The notes under the pieces were generated by a model. It ran no database searches, was not told the origin of the DNA, and saw only the letters and a program-made list of their open reading frames with translations. Made by a program: the position numbers and the translations under genes. DNA of 64,000 nucleotides from Roseomonas aerilata DSM 19363 (GTDB lineage Bacteria; Pseudomonadota; Alphaproteobacteria; Acetobacterales; Acetobacteraceae): assembly GCF_000711725.1 (NCBI RefSeq), contig NZ_JONP01000002.1, positions 186,001-250,000 of the forward strand. The letters run 5' to 3'. Of this stretch, positions 27,240-36,120 are shown one piece after another; positions within the stretch are counted from its first letter, which is position 1; every line of letters starts with the position of its first letter.

Positions 27240-28838
27240 ATGATCCCCCGCCGCCACCTCCTCGCCGCCTCCGGCGCCGCCTTCCTCTCCTGGAACGCGG
27301 CGATCCGGGCGGCGCACGCCCAGACGCCCCCCGGCGTCATCGTCATGGCGAAGCAGATCGACGACATCATCACGCTCGATCCCGCCGAGAGCTTCGAGTA
27401 CACGGCGCAGGAGATCGCGGGGAACGTCTACCAGAAGCTCGTCACCACCCCGAACGACGATCCCTCCCGCCTCGCCGGCGACCTCGCCGAGAGCTGGACC
27501 GCGAGCGACGACGCGCGGACCTTCACCTTCCGCCTCAAGCCCGGCCAGAAGTTCGCCAGCGGCAAGGAGGCGACCGCGGAGGACGTCGTCTACTCCCTCC
27601 AGCGCGTGGTGGCGCTGAACAAGGCCCCGGCCTTCATCATCAACCAGTTCGGCTTCACCAAGGACAACATGGCGGCGACGATCCGTGCCACGGATCCGCG
27701 CACGGTGGTGCTGACCACCGCCGAGCCGACCGCCACCTCGTTCCTCCTCTACTGCCTCTCCGCCGCCGTCGGCAGCATCGTGGAGAAGGCCACCGTCACC
27801 GCCCGCGCGCAGGGGGACGACTGGGGCAACGCCTGGATGAAGGGCAATTCCGCGGGCTCCGGCGCCTACAGCGTCGTCTCCTGGCGCGCGAGCGAGGCGG
27901 TGACGCTGCAGGCCAACCCCAACGCCGCCCATAGCCCCGCCACGCGCCGCATCATCATGCGCCACGTCGCCGATCCTTCCGCGCAGCTTCTCGGCCTTCA
28001 GCGGGGCGACTACGACATCGCGCGCAACCTCGCCTCCGACCAGATCAAGACGCTGAGCACGGACAACCGCTACACCGTGGTCACGCAGAGGAAGGCGAGC
28101 CTTCTCTACGTCGCGATGAACCAGAAGAACCCCATCCTGGCGAAGCCGGGGGTGCGGCAGGCGATCAAGATGGCCATCGACTACGAGGGCATCCAGCGCA
28201 ACATCGTCCCGAACAACTACGCCGTGCACCAGGCCTTCCTGCCCGAGGGCCTGCCCGGCGCGCTGACCGAGAAGCCCTTCAAGCTGGATGTCGCCGGCGC
28301 CAAGCGCCTGCTGGCCGAGGCGGGGCACCCCGACGGCTTCGAGTGCGCCTTCGACTTCTTCTCCGGCGCGCCGGTGGGCGACATCGCCCAGGCCCTGCAG
28401 GCGAACCTCGCGGCCATCGGCATCCGCCCGCGCATGCTGCCGGGAGAGATGCGCTCGGTCATCACCAAGACCCGCGCGCGCCAGCACGACCTCGCGCTGC
28501 TGCGCTGGGGCTCGGACTATTTTGACCCGCACAGCAACGCCGAGGCCTTCAGCATGAACCCCGACAACGGGGACGATGCGCGGAACAAGACCCTCGCCTG
28601 GCGCTCGGCCTGGGCCATCCCGGAGCTGACCGCCCGCACCCAGGCCGCCGTGCGCGAGACCGACACGGCGAAGCGCGTCGCGATGTACGAGGCCATCCAG
28701 CGCGACCACCAGAAGGAGAGCCCTTTCGCAGTGATGCTGCAGGAGCTGGAGGTGGCGGTGACGCGCAACAGCGTGCGCGGGCTGCAGATCGGCGTGCTGA
28801 GCGACCGCACCAGCTACGCCCCGATCGCCAAGGCCTGA
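27240..28838 (+). CDS. ABC importer family 5 solute-binding protein (DppA/OppA-like)
   Basis: 532 residues from the ATG at 27240. Tat-like or Sec signal peptide MIPRRHLLAASGAAFLSWNA followed by AHAQ. Family 5 features: 'ITLDPAESFEYTAQEIAGNVYQKLV', 'LAESWTASDDARTFTFRLKPGQKFASG' and 'TAEDVVYSLQRVV'. It binds oligopeptides, nickel or related solutes in the periplasm. First gene of a five-gene importer operon (27240-32466) in which each later gene starts at or on the previous stop. Confidence 0.93.
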   Translation: MIPRRHLLAASGAAFLSWNAAIRAAHAQTPPGVIVMAKQIDDIITLDPAESFEYTAQEIAGNVYQKLVTTPNDDPSRLAGDLAESWTASDDARTFTFRLKPGQKFASGKEATAEDVVYSLQRVVALNKAPAFIINQFGFTKDNMAATIRATDPRTVVLTTAEPTATSFLLYCLSAAVGSIVEKATVTARAQGDDWGNAWMKGNSAGSGAYSVVSWRASEAVTLQANPNAAHSPATRRIIMRHVADPSAQLLGLQRGDYDIARNLASDQIKTLSTDNRYTVVTQRKASLLYVAMNQKNPILAKPGVRQAIKMAIDYEGIQRNIVPNNYAVHQAFLPEGLPGALTEKPFKLDVAGAKRLLAEAGHPDGFECAFDFFSGAPVGDIAQALQANLAAIGIRPRMLPGEMRSVITKTRARQHDLALLRWGSDYFDPHSNAEAFSMNPDNGDDARNKTLAWRSAWAIPELTARTQAAVRETDTAKRVAMYEAIQRDHQKESPFAVMLQELEVAVTRNSVRGLQIGVLSDRTSYAPIAKA

Positions 28839-28842
28839 TCGG

Positions 28843-29859
28843 TTGCTGCGGGCGCGCCTCGGGGCGCTGGCGGCCACCGCCGCCAGCATCCCCATCACCC
28901 TTCTCGGCCTCGCCGTGGTCACCTTCTTCATCGGCCGCGTCGTGCCGATCGACCCCGTGCTGGCCGTCGTGGGGGACCGCGCGCCCGCGGACGTGGTGGC
29001 GCGCACGCGGCTGGAGCTCGGCCTCGACCAGCCCCTCTACGCGCAGTTCTGGCGCTACCTGACCGACATCGTCACCGGCAATCTCGGCCGCTCGGTGATG
29101 ACCTCCAATCCCGTCTGGGAGGACATCGCCCGCTACTTCCCCGCCACCTTCGAGCTGGCGACGCTGGCGATCATCGTGGCCAGCATCATCGGCATCGGCC
29201 TAGGCGTCCTCGCCGCCACCCGGCAGGGCTCCTGGGTGGACCAGGCGGTGCGCGTCTTCTGCCTCGCCGGCCATTCCCTGCCGGTCTTCGTCCTCGCCCT
29301 CGTCTCGTTGCTCGTCTTCTACGCCTGGCTCGGCTGGCTGCCCGGCCCGGGGCGGCAGGGGATCGTCTACCAGGACATGGTGGAGACCCGCACAGGGCTG
29401 ATGACGGTGGACGCGGCGCTGGCCGGCGACTGGCCGGCCTTCTGGGACGCCGTCGCGCACCTCATCCAGCCCGCGGGCGTGCTCTGCCTCTTCTCGCTTG
29501 CCTATATCGCCCGCATGACGCGCGCCTTCATGCTGGCGGAGCTGCGCGCCGAATACGTGACCACCGCCCGCGCCAAGGGTCTCTCTTGGTCCCGCATCGT
29601 CTGGCGCCACGCCTTCCGCAACACCGCCGTGCCGCTGGTGACCGTGATCTTCCTCACCTATGCCGGGTTGCTCGAAGGCGCGGTGCTGACCGAGACGATC
29701 TTCGCCTGGCCGGGCCTCGGCCAGTATCTCACGGTCTCGCTGCTCAACGCCGACATGAACGCGGTGCTCGGCGCCACCCTCGTCGTCGGGCTCATCTACG
29801 TCGTGCTGAACCTGCTGGCCGACCTGCTCTATCGCCTCATGGATCCCCGTACGCGATGA
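28843..29859 (+). CDS. ABC importer permease (DppB/OppB type)
   Basis: 338 residues. The start is a TTG at 28843, 4 bp after the receptor stop; no ATG or GTG occurs before the first membrane segment (AASIPITLLGLAVVTFFIGR), so TTG is the only sensible start. Six spans and the EAA loop 'EYVTTARAKGLSWSRIVWRHAFRNTAVP' are present. Forms the transmembrane channel together with the next product. Stop overlaps the next ATG as ATGA. Confidence 0.9.
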   Translation: MLRARLGALAATAASIPITLLGLAVVTFFIGRVVPIDPVLAVVGDRAPADVVARTRLELGLDQPLYAQFWRYLTDIVTGNLGRSVMTSNPVWEDIARYFPATFELATLAIIVASIIGIGLGVLAATRQGSWVDQAVRVFCLAGHSLPVFVLALVSLLVFYAWLGWLPGPGRQGIVYQDMVETRTGLMTVDAALAGDWPAFWDAVAHLIQPAGVLCLFSLAYIARMTRAFMLAELRAEYVTTARAKGLSWSRIVWRHAFRNTAVPLVTVIFLTYAGLLEGAVLTETIFAWPGLGQYLTVSLLNADMNAVLGATLVVGLIYVVLNLLADLLYRLMDPRTR

Positions 29860-30872
29860 GCGACCCCGCTTCCCCCATCGCCGATGCCGCGACCGCCACC
29901 GCGGCGCTGGAGCCGATCGCGCCCGATGCCGTGCCGGAAGCCGCCGGCGCGCCTCCCCCGCCGCAGGAGGGCGCCGCTTCCGGCCGCCGCGCCTGGCTGC
30001 TGACGGAGGCGCCGGCCTCCCGCGCCCAGGCCGCCTGGGGTCGCCGCTACCAGGCTTGGCTCGCCTTCCGCCGCAACCCCCTAGCCATGGCGGGCCTCGG
30101 GGTTATCCTGGTGATGCTCCTGCTGATCCTGCTGGCGCCGGTGCTGGCGACGCACGATCCCGGCATTCAGGAACTCGGCAATCGCCTCGCCGCCCCCTCC
30201 GCCGCCCACCTGCTGGGTACGGACGAGCTGGGCCGCGACGTCTGGTCCCGCCTTCTCTATGGCGGGCGCATCACACTCGGTATGGTGCTGGCGGTGGTGC
30301 TGCTGGTTGCCCCCATCGGTCTGCTCGTCGGCTGCGTCGCCGGCTATGCGGGCGGGCTCTGGGACCGCCTGCTGATGCGGGTGACGGACGTCTTCCTCGC
30401 CTTCCCGCGCCTCATCCTCGCGCTGGCCTTCGTCGCCGCCATGGGGCCGGGGGTGGAGAGCGCGGTGATCGCCATCGCGCTGACCGCCTGGCCGCCCTAT
30501 GCCCGCCTCGCGCGGGCGGAGACACTGACGATCCGCCGCACGGACTACGTCGCCGCCGCGCGCATGACCGGCGCATCCCCCGCGCGCGTCGTGCTGCGCC
30601 ATGTGCTGCCGATGTGCCTGCCCTCCCTCGTCGTGCGCGTGACGCTGGACATGTCCTCCATCATCCTCACCGCGGCCGGCCTCGGCTTCCTCGGCCTCGG
30701 CGCGCAGCCGCCGCTGCCGGAATGGGGCACGATGATCGCGACCGCGCGCCGCTTCATCCTCGAGCAGTGGTGGGTGGCGGTCATGCCGGGCATCGCGATC
30801 TTCTCGGCTTCCCTTGCCTTCAACCTGCTGGGCGACGGCCTCCGCGACGTGCTGGACCCGAAGCAGCGATGA
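29856..30872 (+). CDS. ABC importer permease (DppC/OppC type)
   Basis: 338 residues. An Ala/Pro-rich cytoplasmic N-terminus of about 65 residues (longer than most DppC) precedes the OppC opening 'WLAFRRNPLAMAGLGVILVM'. The periplasmic 'AHLLGTDELGRDVWSRLLYGGRI' is the DppC/OppC hallmark, and the EAA loop reads 'DYVAAARMTGASPARVVLRHVLP'. ATGA overlaps link it to both neighbours. The N-terminal extension has no known role. Confidence 0.93.
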   Translation: MSDPASPIADAATATAALEPIAPDAVPEAAGAPPPPQEGAASGRRAWLLTEAPASRAQAAWGRRYQAWLAFRRNPLAMAGLGVILVMLLLILLAPVLATHDPGIQELGNRLAAPSAAHLLGTDELGRDVWSRLLYGGRITLGMVLAVVLLVAPIGLLVGCVAGYAGGLWDRLLMRVTDVFLAFPRLILALAFVAAMGPGVESAVIAIALTAWPPYARLARAETLTIRRTDYVAAARMTGASPARVVLRHVLPMCLPSLVVRVTLDMSSIILTAAGLGFLGLGAQPPLPEWGTMIATARRFILEQWWVAVMPGIAIFSASLAFNLLGDGLRDVLDPKQR

Positions 30873-31732
30873 GCGCCCCCCTTCTGGCCGGCGAACCCCT
30901 GGTGGCCGTCCGCAACCTCCACGTCGATTTCCCCTCGGCCACGGGCGTCACCCAGGCCGTGCGCGGCGTCTCCTTCGCCATCGGGCGGGAAAAGCTCGGC
31001 ATCGTCGGCGAGAGCGGCTCGGGCAAGTCCGTCACCGGCCGCGCGCTGATGGGCCTGCTGCCGGGCTCGGCGCGCGTGCGGGCCGACGTGCTCCGCTTCG
31101 GCACCACCGACATCCTGCATGCCAGCGAGCGCGAGATGCGCGGCCTGCGCGGCGGCCGCATCGGGCTGATCCTGCAGGACCCGAAATACAGCCTCAATCC
31201 CGTGATGACGGCGGGCGCCCAGATTGCGGAGGCCCTGCGGGCCCATACCCGCCTCGGCCGGCGGGAGGCGCGCGACGCCGCCCTCGCCCTGCTCGAATCC
31301 GTGCAGATCCGCGATCCCCGCCGCGTGCACGATGCCTACCCGCACGAGCTCTCCGGCGGCATGGGCCAGCGCGTGATGATCGCAATGATGCTGGCCCCCA
31401 ACCCCGAGCTGCTGATCGCGGACGAACCCACCTCCGCCCTCGATGCCAGCGTGCAGGCCGAGATCCTTCGCCTGATCGAGGAGCTGGTGGACAGCCGCGG
31501 CATGGCCCTGATGCTCATCAGCCACGACCTGCCCCTCGTCTCCCGCTTCTGCGACCGCGTGGCCGTCATGTATGCGGGTCAGGTGATGGAGGAACTGCCC
31601 GCCGCCGACCTTCACCGCGCCACCCACGCCTACACGCGCGGCCTGCTCGAATGCCTGCCCTCGCTCACCCAGAAGCGGGAGCGCCTCGCGACGCTCAAGC
31701 GCGACCCCGCCTGGCTGGCGCCCCGCACATGA
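30869..31732 (+). CDS. ABC importer ATPase (DppD/OppD type)
   Basis: 287 residues. Walker A 'GIVGESGSGKSVTGRALMGL', Q-loop 'GLILQDPKYSLNPVMT', signature 'HELSGGMGQRVMIAMML', Walker B 'ELLIADEPTSALDASVQ', switch His 'LMLISHDLPLV'. The C-terminus is shorter than in E. coli DppD and lacks the four-cysteine iron-sulfur motif seen in some family members. Starts at 30869 in an ATGA overlap. Confidence 0.93.
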   Translation: MSAPLLAGEPLVAVRNLHVDFPSATGVTQAVRGVSFAIGREKLGIVGESGSGKSVTGRALMGLLPGSARVRADVLRFGTTDILHASEREMRGLRGGRIGLILQDPKYSLNPVMTAGAQIAEALRAHTRLGRREARDAALALLESVQIRDPRRVHDAYPHELSGGMGQRVMIAMMLAPNPELLIADEPTSALDASVQAEILRLIEELVDSRGMALMLISHDLPLVSRFCDRVAVMYAGQVMEELPAADLHRATHAYTRGLLECLPSLTQKRERLATLKRDPAWLAPRT

Positions 31733-32466
31733 TCGACATTGGGAACCTCGACGTTCGCTTCGGAGCCAACCACGTCCTGCGCGGCGTCTCCTTCCGCGTC
31801 GCCCCCGGCGAGACCTTCGGCCTGGTGGGCGAGAGCGGAAGCGGCAAGTCCACCGTGCTGCGCGCCGTCGCCGGGCTGGTCACGGAATGGACCGGCCGCA
31901 TCGCCGTGGACGGCAAGCCGCTCGGCCAGAAGCGTGACCGCGCCTTCTACCGTCTCGTGCAGATGGTCTTCCAGGACCCCTACGGCTCGCTCCACCCGCG
32001 CCAGACGGTGGACCGCATCCTGTCGGAGCCGCTGGCCGTGCACGGCTTCACCGACGCCGACGCCCGCATCCCCCGCGCGCTGGAGGAGGTGGCCCTGCCC
32101 CGCGCCGCGCGCTTCCGCTACCCGCACCAGCTCTCGGGCGGGCAGCGCCAGCGCGTGGCCATCGCCCGCGCGCTGATCGCCGACCCCCGCGTGCTGCTGC
32201 TGGACGAACCGACCAGCGCCCTCGACGTCTCCGTGCAGGCGGAGGTGCTGAACCTCCTGGCCGATCTCCGCGCAGCGCGGGGCCTCACCTGCATCCTCGT
32301 CTCGCACAACCTCGCGGTCGTCGCGCATCTCTGCGGCCGGCTCGCGGTCATGCAGGGCGGCCGCATCGTGGAGGAGCTGGACGAGGCCTCGCTGCGCGCC
32401 GGCCGCGCCGCCCACCCGCACACGAGGGACCTCATCCGCCTCTCGCGGGACCTCGAGGAAGCCTAG
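31729..32466 (+). CDS. ABC importer ATPase (DppF/OppF type)
   Basis: 245 residues. Walker A 'GLVGESGSGKSTVLRAVAGL', Q-loop 'QMVFQDPYGSLHPRQTV' (typical DppF/NikE), signature 'HQLSGGQRQRVAIARAL', Walker B 'RVLLLDEPTSALDVSVQ', switch His 'CILVSHNLAVV'. Shorter than E. coli DppF (about 330) because the C-terminal extension is missing, as is common when each ATPase serves one importer. Stop codon overlaps the convergent acetyltransferase stop within CTAG. Confidence 0.93.
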   Translation: MIDIGNLDVRFGANHVLRGVSFRVAPGETFGLVGESGSGKSTVLRAVAGLVTEWTGRIAVDGKPLGQKRDRAFYRLVQMVFQDPYGSLHPRQTVDRILSEPLAVHGFTDADARIPRALEEVALPRAARFRYPHQLSGGQRQRVAIARALIADPRVLLLDEPTSALDVSVQAEVLNLLADLRAARGLTCILVSHNLAVVAHLCGRLAVMQGGRIVEELDEASLRAGRAAHPHTRDLIRLSRDLEEA

Positions 32467-33017
32467 GAAAGCCGCCGCACCACCCGCGCCGGGTTGCCCA
32501 CCGCCAGCACGCCCGCCGGCAGGTCGCGGTTCACTACCGCGCCCGCCCCCACCACCGTGTCGTCCCCAATTGTGACCCCCGGCAGCATGATGCATCCGCC
32601 GCCGAGCCAGACATTGCGCCCGATGGTCACGGGATGCGCGCTCTCAATCCCCGCCGCGCGCGGCCCTGGCTCCAAGGGGTGGGTCGCGGTGTAGATCTGT
32701 ACCGAGGGCGCCACCTGGCAGCTGTCGCCGAGCGTGATCGGCGCGCAATCGAGGAAGACGCAGTCGAAGTTGACGTAGCAGTTCGCCCCGATGCGGATGT
32801 TGCTCCCGTAGTCGCAGCGAAAGCCCGGCATCACCTGGGTGGCCGGCCCGATGGACCCCAGCAACTCCTCCAGCACCGCGCGGCGCGCCGGCTCGTCCTC
32901 GGGCGGCAGGGCATCCATCCGCTGCACGAGGGCGCGGGCACGCTGGCGCTCCGCCAGCAGAAGAGGGTCCATGCCGTTATAGGGCAGCCCACTCAGCATC
33001 TTCTCGCGTTCGGTCAT
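32463..33017 (-). CDS. Maltose/galactoside O-acetyltransferase-like (left-handed beta-helix)
   Basis: 184 residues, the length of Maa/NodL/LacA enzymes. 'REKMLSGLPYNGMDPLLLAERQRARALV' is the family N-terminus. Hexapeptide repeats follow: 'NIRIGANCYVNFDCVFLD', 'PITLGDSCQVAPSVQIYTATHP' (catalytic His), 'PVTIGRNVWLGGGCIMLPGV' and 'DDTVVGAGAVVNRDLPAGVL'. Acetyl-CoA-dependent transfer to a sugar hydroxyl is the family reaction. The ATG at 33017 is used; an upstream extension lacks homology. Divergent from the urea importer. Confidence 0.93.
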   Translation of the reverse strand: MTEREKMLSGLPYNGMDPLLLAERQRARALVQRMDALPPEDEPARRAVLEELLGSIGPATQVMPGFRCDYGSNIRIGANCYVNFDCVFLDCAPITLGDSCQVAPSVQIYTATHPLEPGPRAAGIESAHPVTIGRNVWLGGGCIMLPGVTIGDDTVVGAGAVVNRDLPAGVLAVGNPARVVRRLS

Positions 33018-33196
33018 GCGGCACTCTCCCGCGGTTCGCCCGTCCGCGCCAAGGCCATCCATGCCGGCCACCACTCGACCACCCAGCAAACAGGCAACCG
33101 CCAGGGAATCCGAGCTTCCTGCCGAATGATGGCGCAGGGCTGCTCACGCAAGCGCCACATCGGCCGCCAGGCCGGGGCTGGATGCTGCCTGGGAAT

Positions 33197-33212
33197 TGGC
33201 ATGCTTCTCGCA
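33197..33212 (+). promoter_or_regulatory. Predicted sigma54 (RpoN) promoter of the urt operon
   Basis: TGGCATGCTTCTCGCA matches the RpoN consensus TGGCACG-N4-TTGCA at 10 of 12 fixed positions, with the invariant GG and GC at the exact 12-bp spacing. Transcription would begin near 33222, about 60 nt before urtA. Urea importers are commonly under NtrC/RpoN nitrogen control. I did not find a clean NtrC dimer site upstream within the 264-bp divergent gap. Confidence 0.5.
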
Positions 33213-33281
33213 ACCCCGTGACCGTCCGGCCAGTCGCGGGGAGATCCGCGGGCGCACCGGCCCATCTGGGACGACAAGAAG

Positions 33282-34517
33282 ATGACGCTCTCCCTCACCC
33301 GCCGCGCCGCGCTGGCCGGCCTGGGTGGCGCGCTGGCGATGCCGGCGATCCGCCCCTCCTTCGCCCAAGGGGCGCCCATCAAGGTCGGCGTCCTCCACTC
33401 CCTCTCCGGCACCATGGCGATCAGCGAGACGGCGCTGCGCGACACGGTGCTGATGATGATCGAGTGGGCGAACGCCCAGGGCGGCGTGCTCGGCCGCAAG
33501 CTGGAGCCGGTGGTGGTGGACCCCGCCTCCAACTGGCCCCTGTTTGCCGAGAAAGCGCGGGAGCTTCTCGCGGTCTCGAAGGTGGACGTCACCTTCGGCT
33601 GCTGGACCTCCGTCTCCCGCAAGTCCGTCCTGCCGGTCTTCGAGGAGCTGAACGGCCTCCTCTTCTACCCCGTTCAGTACGAGGGTGAGGAGCAGAGCAA
33701 GAACGTCTTCTACACCGGCGCAGCGCCGAACCAGCAGGCGATCCCGGCCGTGGAATACCTGATGGGCAAGGATGGCGGCGAGGCCAAGCGCATCGTCCTG
33801 CTCGGCACGGACTACGTCTATCCGCGCACCACCAACCGCATCCTGCGCGCCTTCCTGATCAGCAAGGGCATCCCCGAAAGCGACATCATGGAGGAGTACA
33901 CGCCCTTCGGTCATTCCGACTGGCAGGGCATCGTCTCCCGCGTGAAGACCTTCGCCAACCAGGGCAAGCGCACCGCCATCGTCTCCACCATCAACGGCGA
34001 CGCCAACGTCCCCTTCTACCGCGAGCTCGGCAACCAGGGCATCAAGGCCGAGGACATCCCCTGCGTGGCGTTCTCCGTCGGCGAGGAGGAGCTGGCGGGC
34101 ATCGACACCAAGCCGCTCGTCGGCCACCTCGCGGCCTGGAACTACTTCATGTCCGTGCCCGGCAAGCCGAATGACGACTTCAAGGCGATGTGGCGCGCCT
34201 ACATCAAGAACGACAAGCGCGTGACGAACGACCCGATGGAGGCCACCTACACCGGCTTCCGCATGTGGATGCAGGCCGTGCAGAAGGCTGGCACCACCGC
34301 GGTCAATCCCGTGCGCCAGGCGATGTACGGCCAGAAGGTGATGGCCCCCTGCGGCTACGAGGAGGAGATGCGCCCCAACCATCACCTCACCAAGCCCGTG
34401 ATGATCGGCGAGATCCAGGAGAACGGCCAGTTCAACATCGTCTACAAGACGCCGAACGCCATCCCCGCCGAGAACTGGTCCCCCTTCATCCCCGAGAACG
34501 CCAGCCGCCGCGGCTGA
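33282..34517 (+). CDS. urtA: Urea ABC importer substrate-binding protein
   Basis: 411 residues. Signal with paired arginines (MTLSLTRRAALAGLGGALAM) ending near SFAQ. The UrtA body is clear: 'IKVGVLHSLSGTMAISETAL', 'LMMIEWANAQGGVLGRKLEP', 'VTFGCWTSVSRKSVLPVFEE', 'LLFYPVQYEGEEQSKNVFYT', 'LLGTDYVYPRTTNRILRAFL', and 'MAPCGYEEEMRPNHHLTKPV'. It captures urea or short amides in the periplasm. First of five rightward genes urtABCDE that complete the importer. Neither urease nor urea amidolyase genes follow in this window. Confidence 0.96.
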   Translation: MTLSLTRRAALAGLGGALAMPAIRPSFAQGAPIKVGVLHSLSGTMAISETALRDTVLMMIEWANAQGGVLGRKLEPVVVDPASNWPLFAEKARELLAVSKVDVTFGCWTSVSRKSVLPVFEELNGLLFYPVQYEGEEQSKNVFYTGAAPNQQAIPAVEYLMGKDGGEAKRIVLLGTDYVYPRTTNRILRAFLISKGIPESDIMEEYTPFGHSDWQGIVSRVKTFANQGKRTAIVSTINGDANVPFYRELGNQGIKAEDIPCVAFSVGEEELAGIDTKPLVGHLAAWNYFMSVPGKPNDDFKAMWRAYIKNDKRVTNDPMEATYTGFRMWMQAVQKAGTTAVNPVRQAMYGQKVMAPCGYEEEMRPNHHLTKPVMIGEIQENGQFNIVYKTPNAIPAENWSPFIPENASRRG

Positions 34518-34566
34518 CGTGAAGGAGCGGGCGGCGGGGCCCCTTACCTCGCCGCCCATCCGTAAG

Positions 34567-36120
34567 ATGGCACGCCTCGTCCTCCTCCTCGTGCTTCTCC
34601 TGGCCGCGGCGCGTCCCGCCGCGGCGCAGGACGCCTATCTCGACGCGCTCCCCGGCCTCGCGGGCGGCTTCGGCGCCCAGGCGGAGGCGGTGGAACGCCT
34701 TGGCGCGGGCGGCGACCCGCGCGCCCTCGCCGTGCTCCGCGCCCTCTCCGAAGGGCGGCTTATGAAGCGCGACAGCACGGTCATCCTCGACGGCACCGAC
34801 GCCGCGACCGGCCAGGCGCTCGACGTCACCGGCGCCGATACGGTCCGCATCAACAACCGCGTCCGCTCCGCCCTTCGCGGAGCGCTGGGCCGCTTGCAGC
34901 TCGTCTCCACCAACCCCGACGAGCGCTTCGCCGCCGCTGAATCCGTCTTCCGCAGCCGGAGCGCCGAGAACATCCCCGGCCTCGAGGCCGCCATCGCGCG
35001 CGAGACGGTGCCGCGCGTGAAGGAGCGTCAAGAACTGGCACTGGCCGCCTCCCGCCTCGTGGCCCCCGAGGCGGCCGCGCGCCGCCAGGGCATCGCCACC
35101 CTCGGCGGCGCCTCCTCCGAGGACGCGCGCGCCCTGCTGCTGGAAGCCCGCGGCGCCAACCCCGACCTCGCCGTCGAGATCGACGCCGCCGTCGCCTCCA
35201 TCGACACGCGCCTGACCTTCAAGCGCGCCGCCGAAACCCTCTTCCAGGGTCTCTCCCTCGGCTCCGTCCTCCTGCTGGCGGCGCTGGGCCTAGCCATCAC
35301 CTTCGGCGTCATGGGCGTGATCAACATGGCCCATGGCGAGTTCGTCATGCTCGGCGCCTACACCACCTTCGTGGTGCAGGAGGCCCTCCGTGGCATCCCC
35401 TGGCTGCTGCCCTGGTCCCTGCCCCTATCGGTCCCCGCCGCCTTCCTCGTCGCCGGCCTCGCGGGCGCGGCGCTGGAGCGCGGGCTGATCCGCCACCTCT
35501 ACGGCCGCCCGCTGGAAACCCTGCTGATGACCTTCGGCGTCGGCATGATCCTCCAGCAGGCCGTGCGCCTGGCCTTCGGCGCACAGAACCGCGAAGTGAT
35601 CTCGCCGGCCTGGATGCAGGGCACGCTCTCGCTCCCCGGCGGCATCCTCATCACCCAGAACCGGCTCTGGGTCATCGTCTTCGCGATCCTCGTCCTTCTC
35701 CTCGCCATCGCCGCCATCCGCCTCACGCGCTTCGGGTTGGAGATGCGCGCCGTGGTGCAGAACCGCCGCATCGCCGCCACAATGGGCATCCGCACCGGCC
35801 GGGTGGACGCGCTGACCTTCGCCTTCGGCTCGGGCATCGCCGGCATGGCAGGGGTCGCGCTGAGCCAGATCGACAACGTCTCCCCCAACCTCGGCACCGG
35901 CTACATCATCGACAGCTTCATGGTCGTCGTCTTCGGCGGCGTTGGTTCCCTCGTGGGCACCCTGGTCGGCTCCATGGGGCTGGGCGTGCTGAACAAGGTG
36001 ATCGAGCCCTGGGCGGGCGCGGTGCTGGCCAAGGTGGCCGTGCTCGTCATCATCATGCTCTTTATCCAGCGCCGCCCGCGCGGCCTCTTCGCCCTCAAGG
36101 GCCGGGCGGCTGACGCATGA
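34567..36120 (+). CDS. urtB: Urea ABC importer permease UrtB with periplasmic N-terminal domain
   Basis: 517 residues from ATG 34567, which begins the signal sequence MARLVLLLVLLLAAARPAAAQ; a GTG at 34519 just after the urtA stop would add 16 polar residues and is less likely. A roughly 210-residue periplasmic region characteristic of UrtB precedes the membrane domain that opens 'TLFQGLSLGSVLLLAALGLAITFGVMGVINMA'. 'HGEFVMLGAYTTF', 'VVQNRRIAATMGIRTGRVDALTFAFGSGI' and 'VVVFGGVGSLVGTLVG' are the LivH-like signatures. Ends in an ATGA overlap with urtC. Confidence 0.95.
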   Translation: MARLVLLLVLLLAAARPAAAQDAYLDALPGLAGGFGAQAEAVERLGAGGDPRALAVLRALSEGRLMKRDSTVILDGTDAATGQALDVTGADTVRINNRVRSALRGALGRLQLVSTNPDERFAAAESVFRSRSAENIPGLEAAIARETVPRVKERQELALAASRLVAPEAAARRQGIATLGGASSEDARALLLEARGANPDLAVEIDAAVASIDTRLTFKRAAETLFQGLSLGSVLLLAALGLAITFGVMGVINMAHGEFVMLGAYTTFVVQEALRGIPWLLPWSLPLSVPAAFLVAGLAGAALERGLIRHLYGRPLETLLMTFGVGMILQQAVRLAFGAQNREVISPAWMQGTLSLPGGILITQNRLWVIVFAILVLLLAIAAIRLTRFGLEMRAVVQNRRIAATMGIRTGRVDALTFAFGSGIAGMAGVALSQIDNVSPNLGTGYIIDSFMVVVFGGVGSLVGTLVGSMGLGVLNKVIEPWAGAVLAKVAVLVIIMLFIQRRPRGLFALKGRAADA

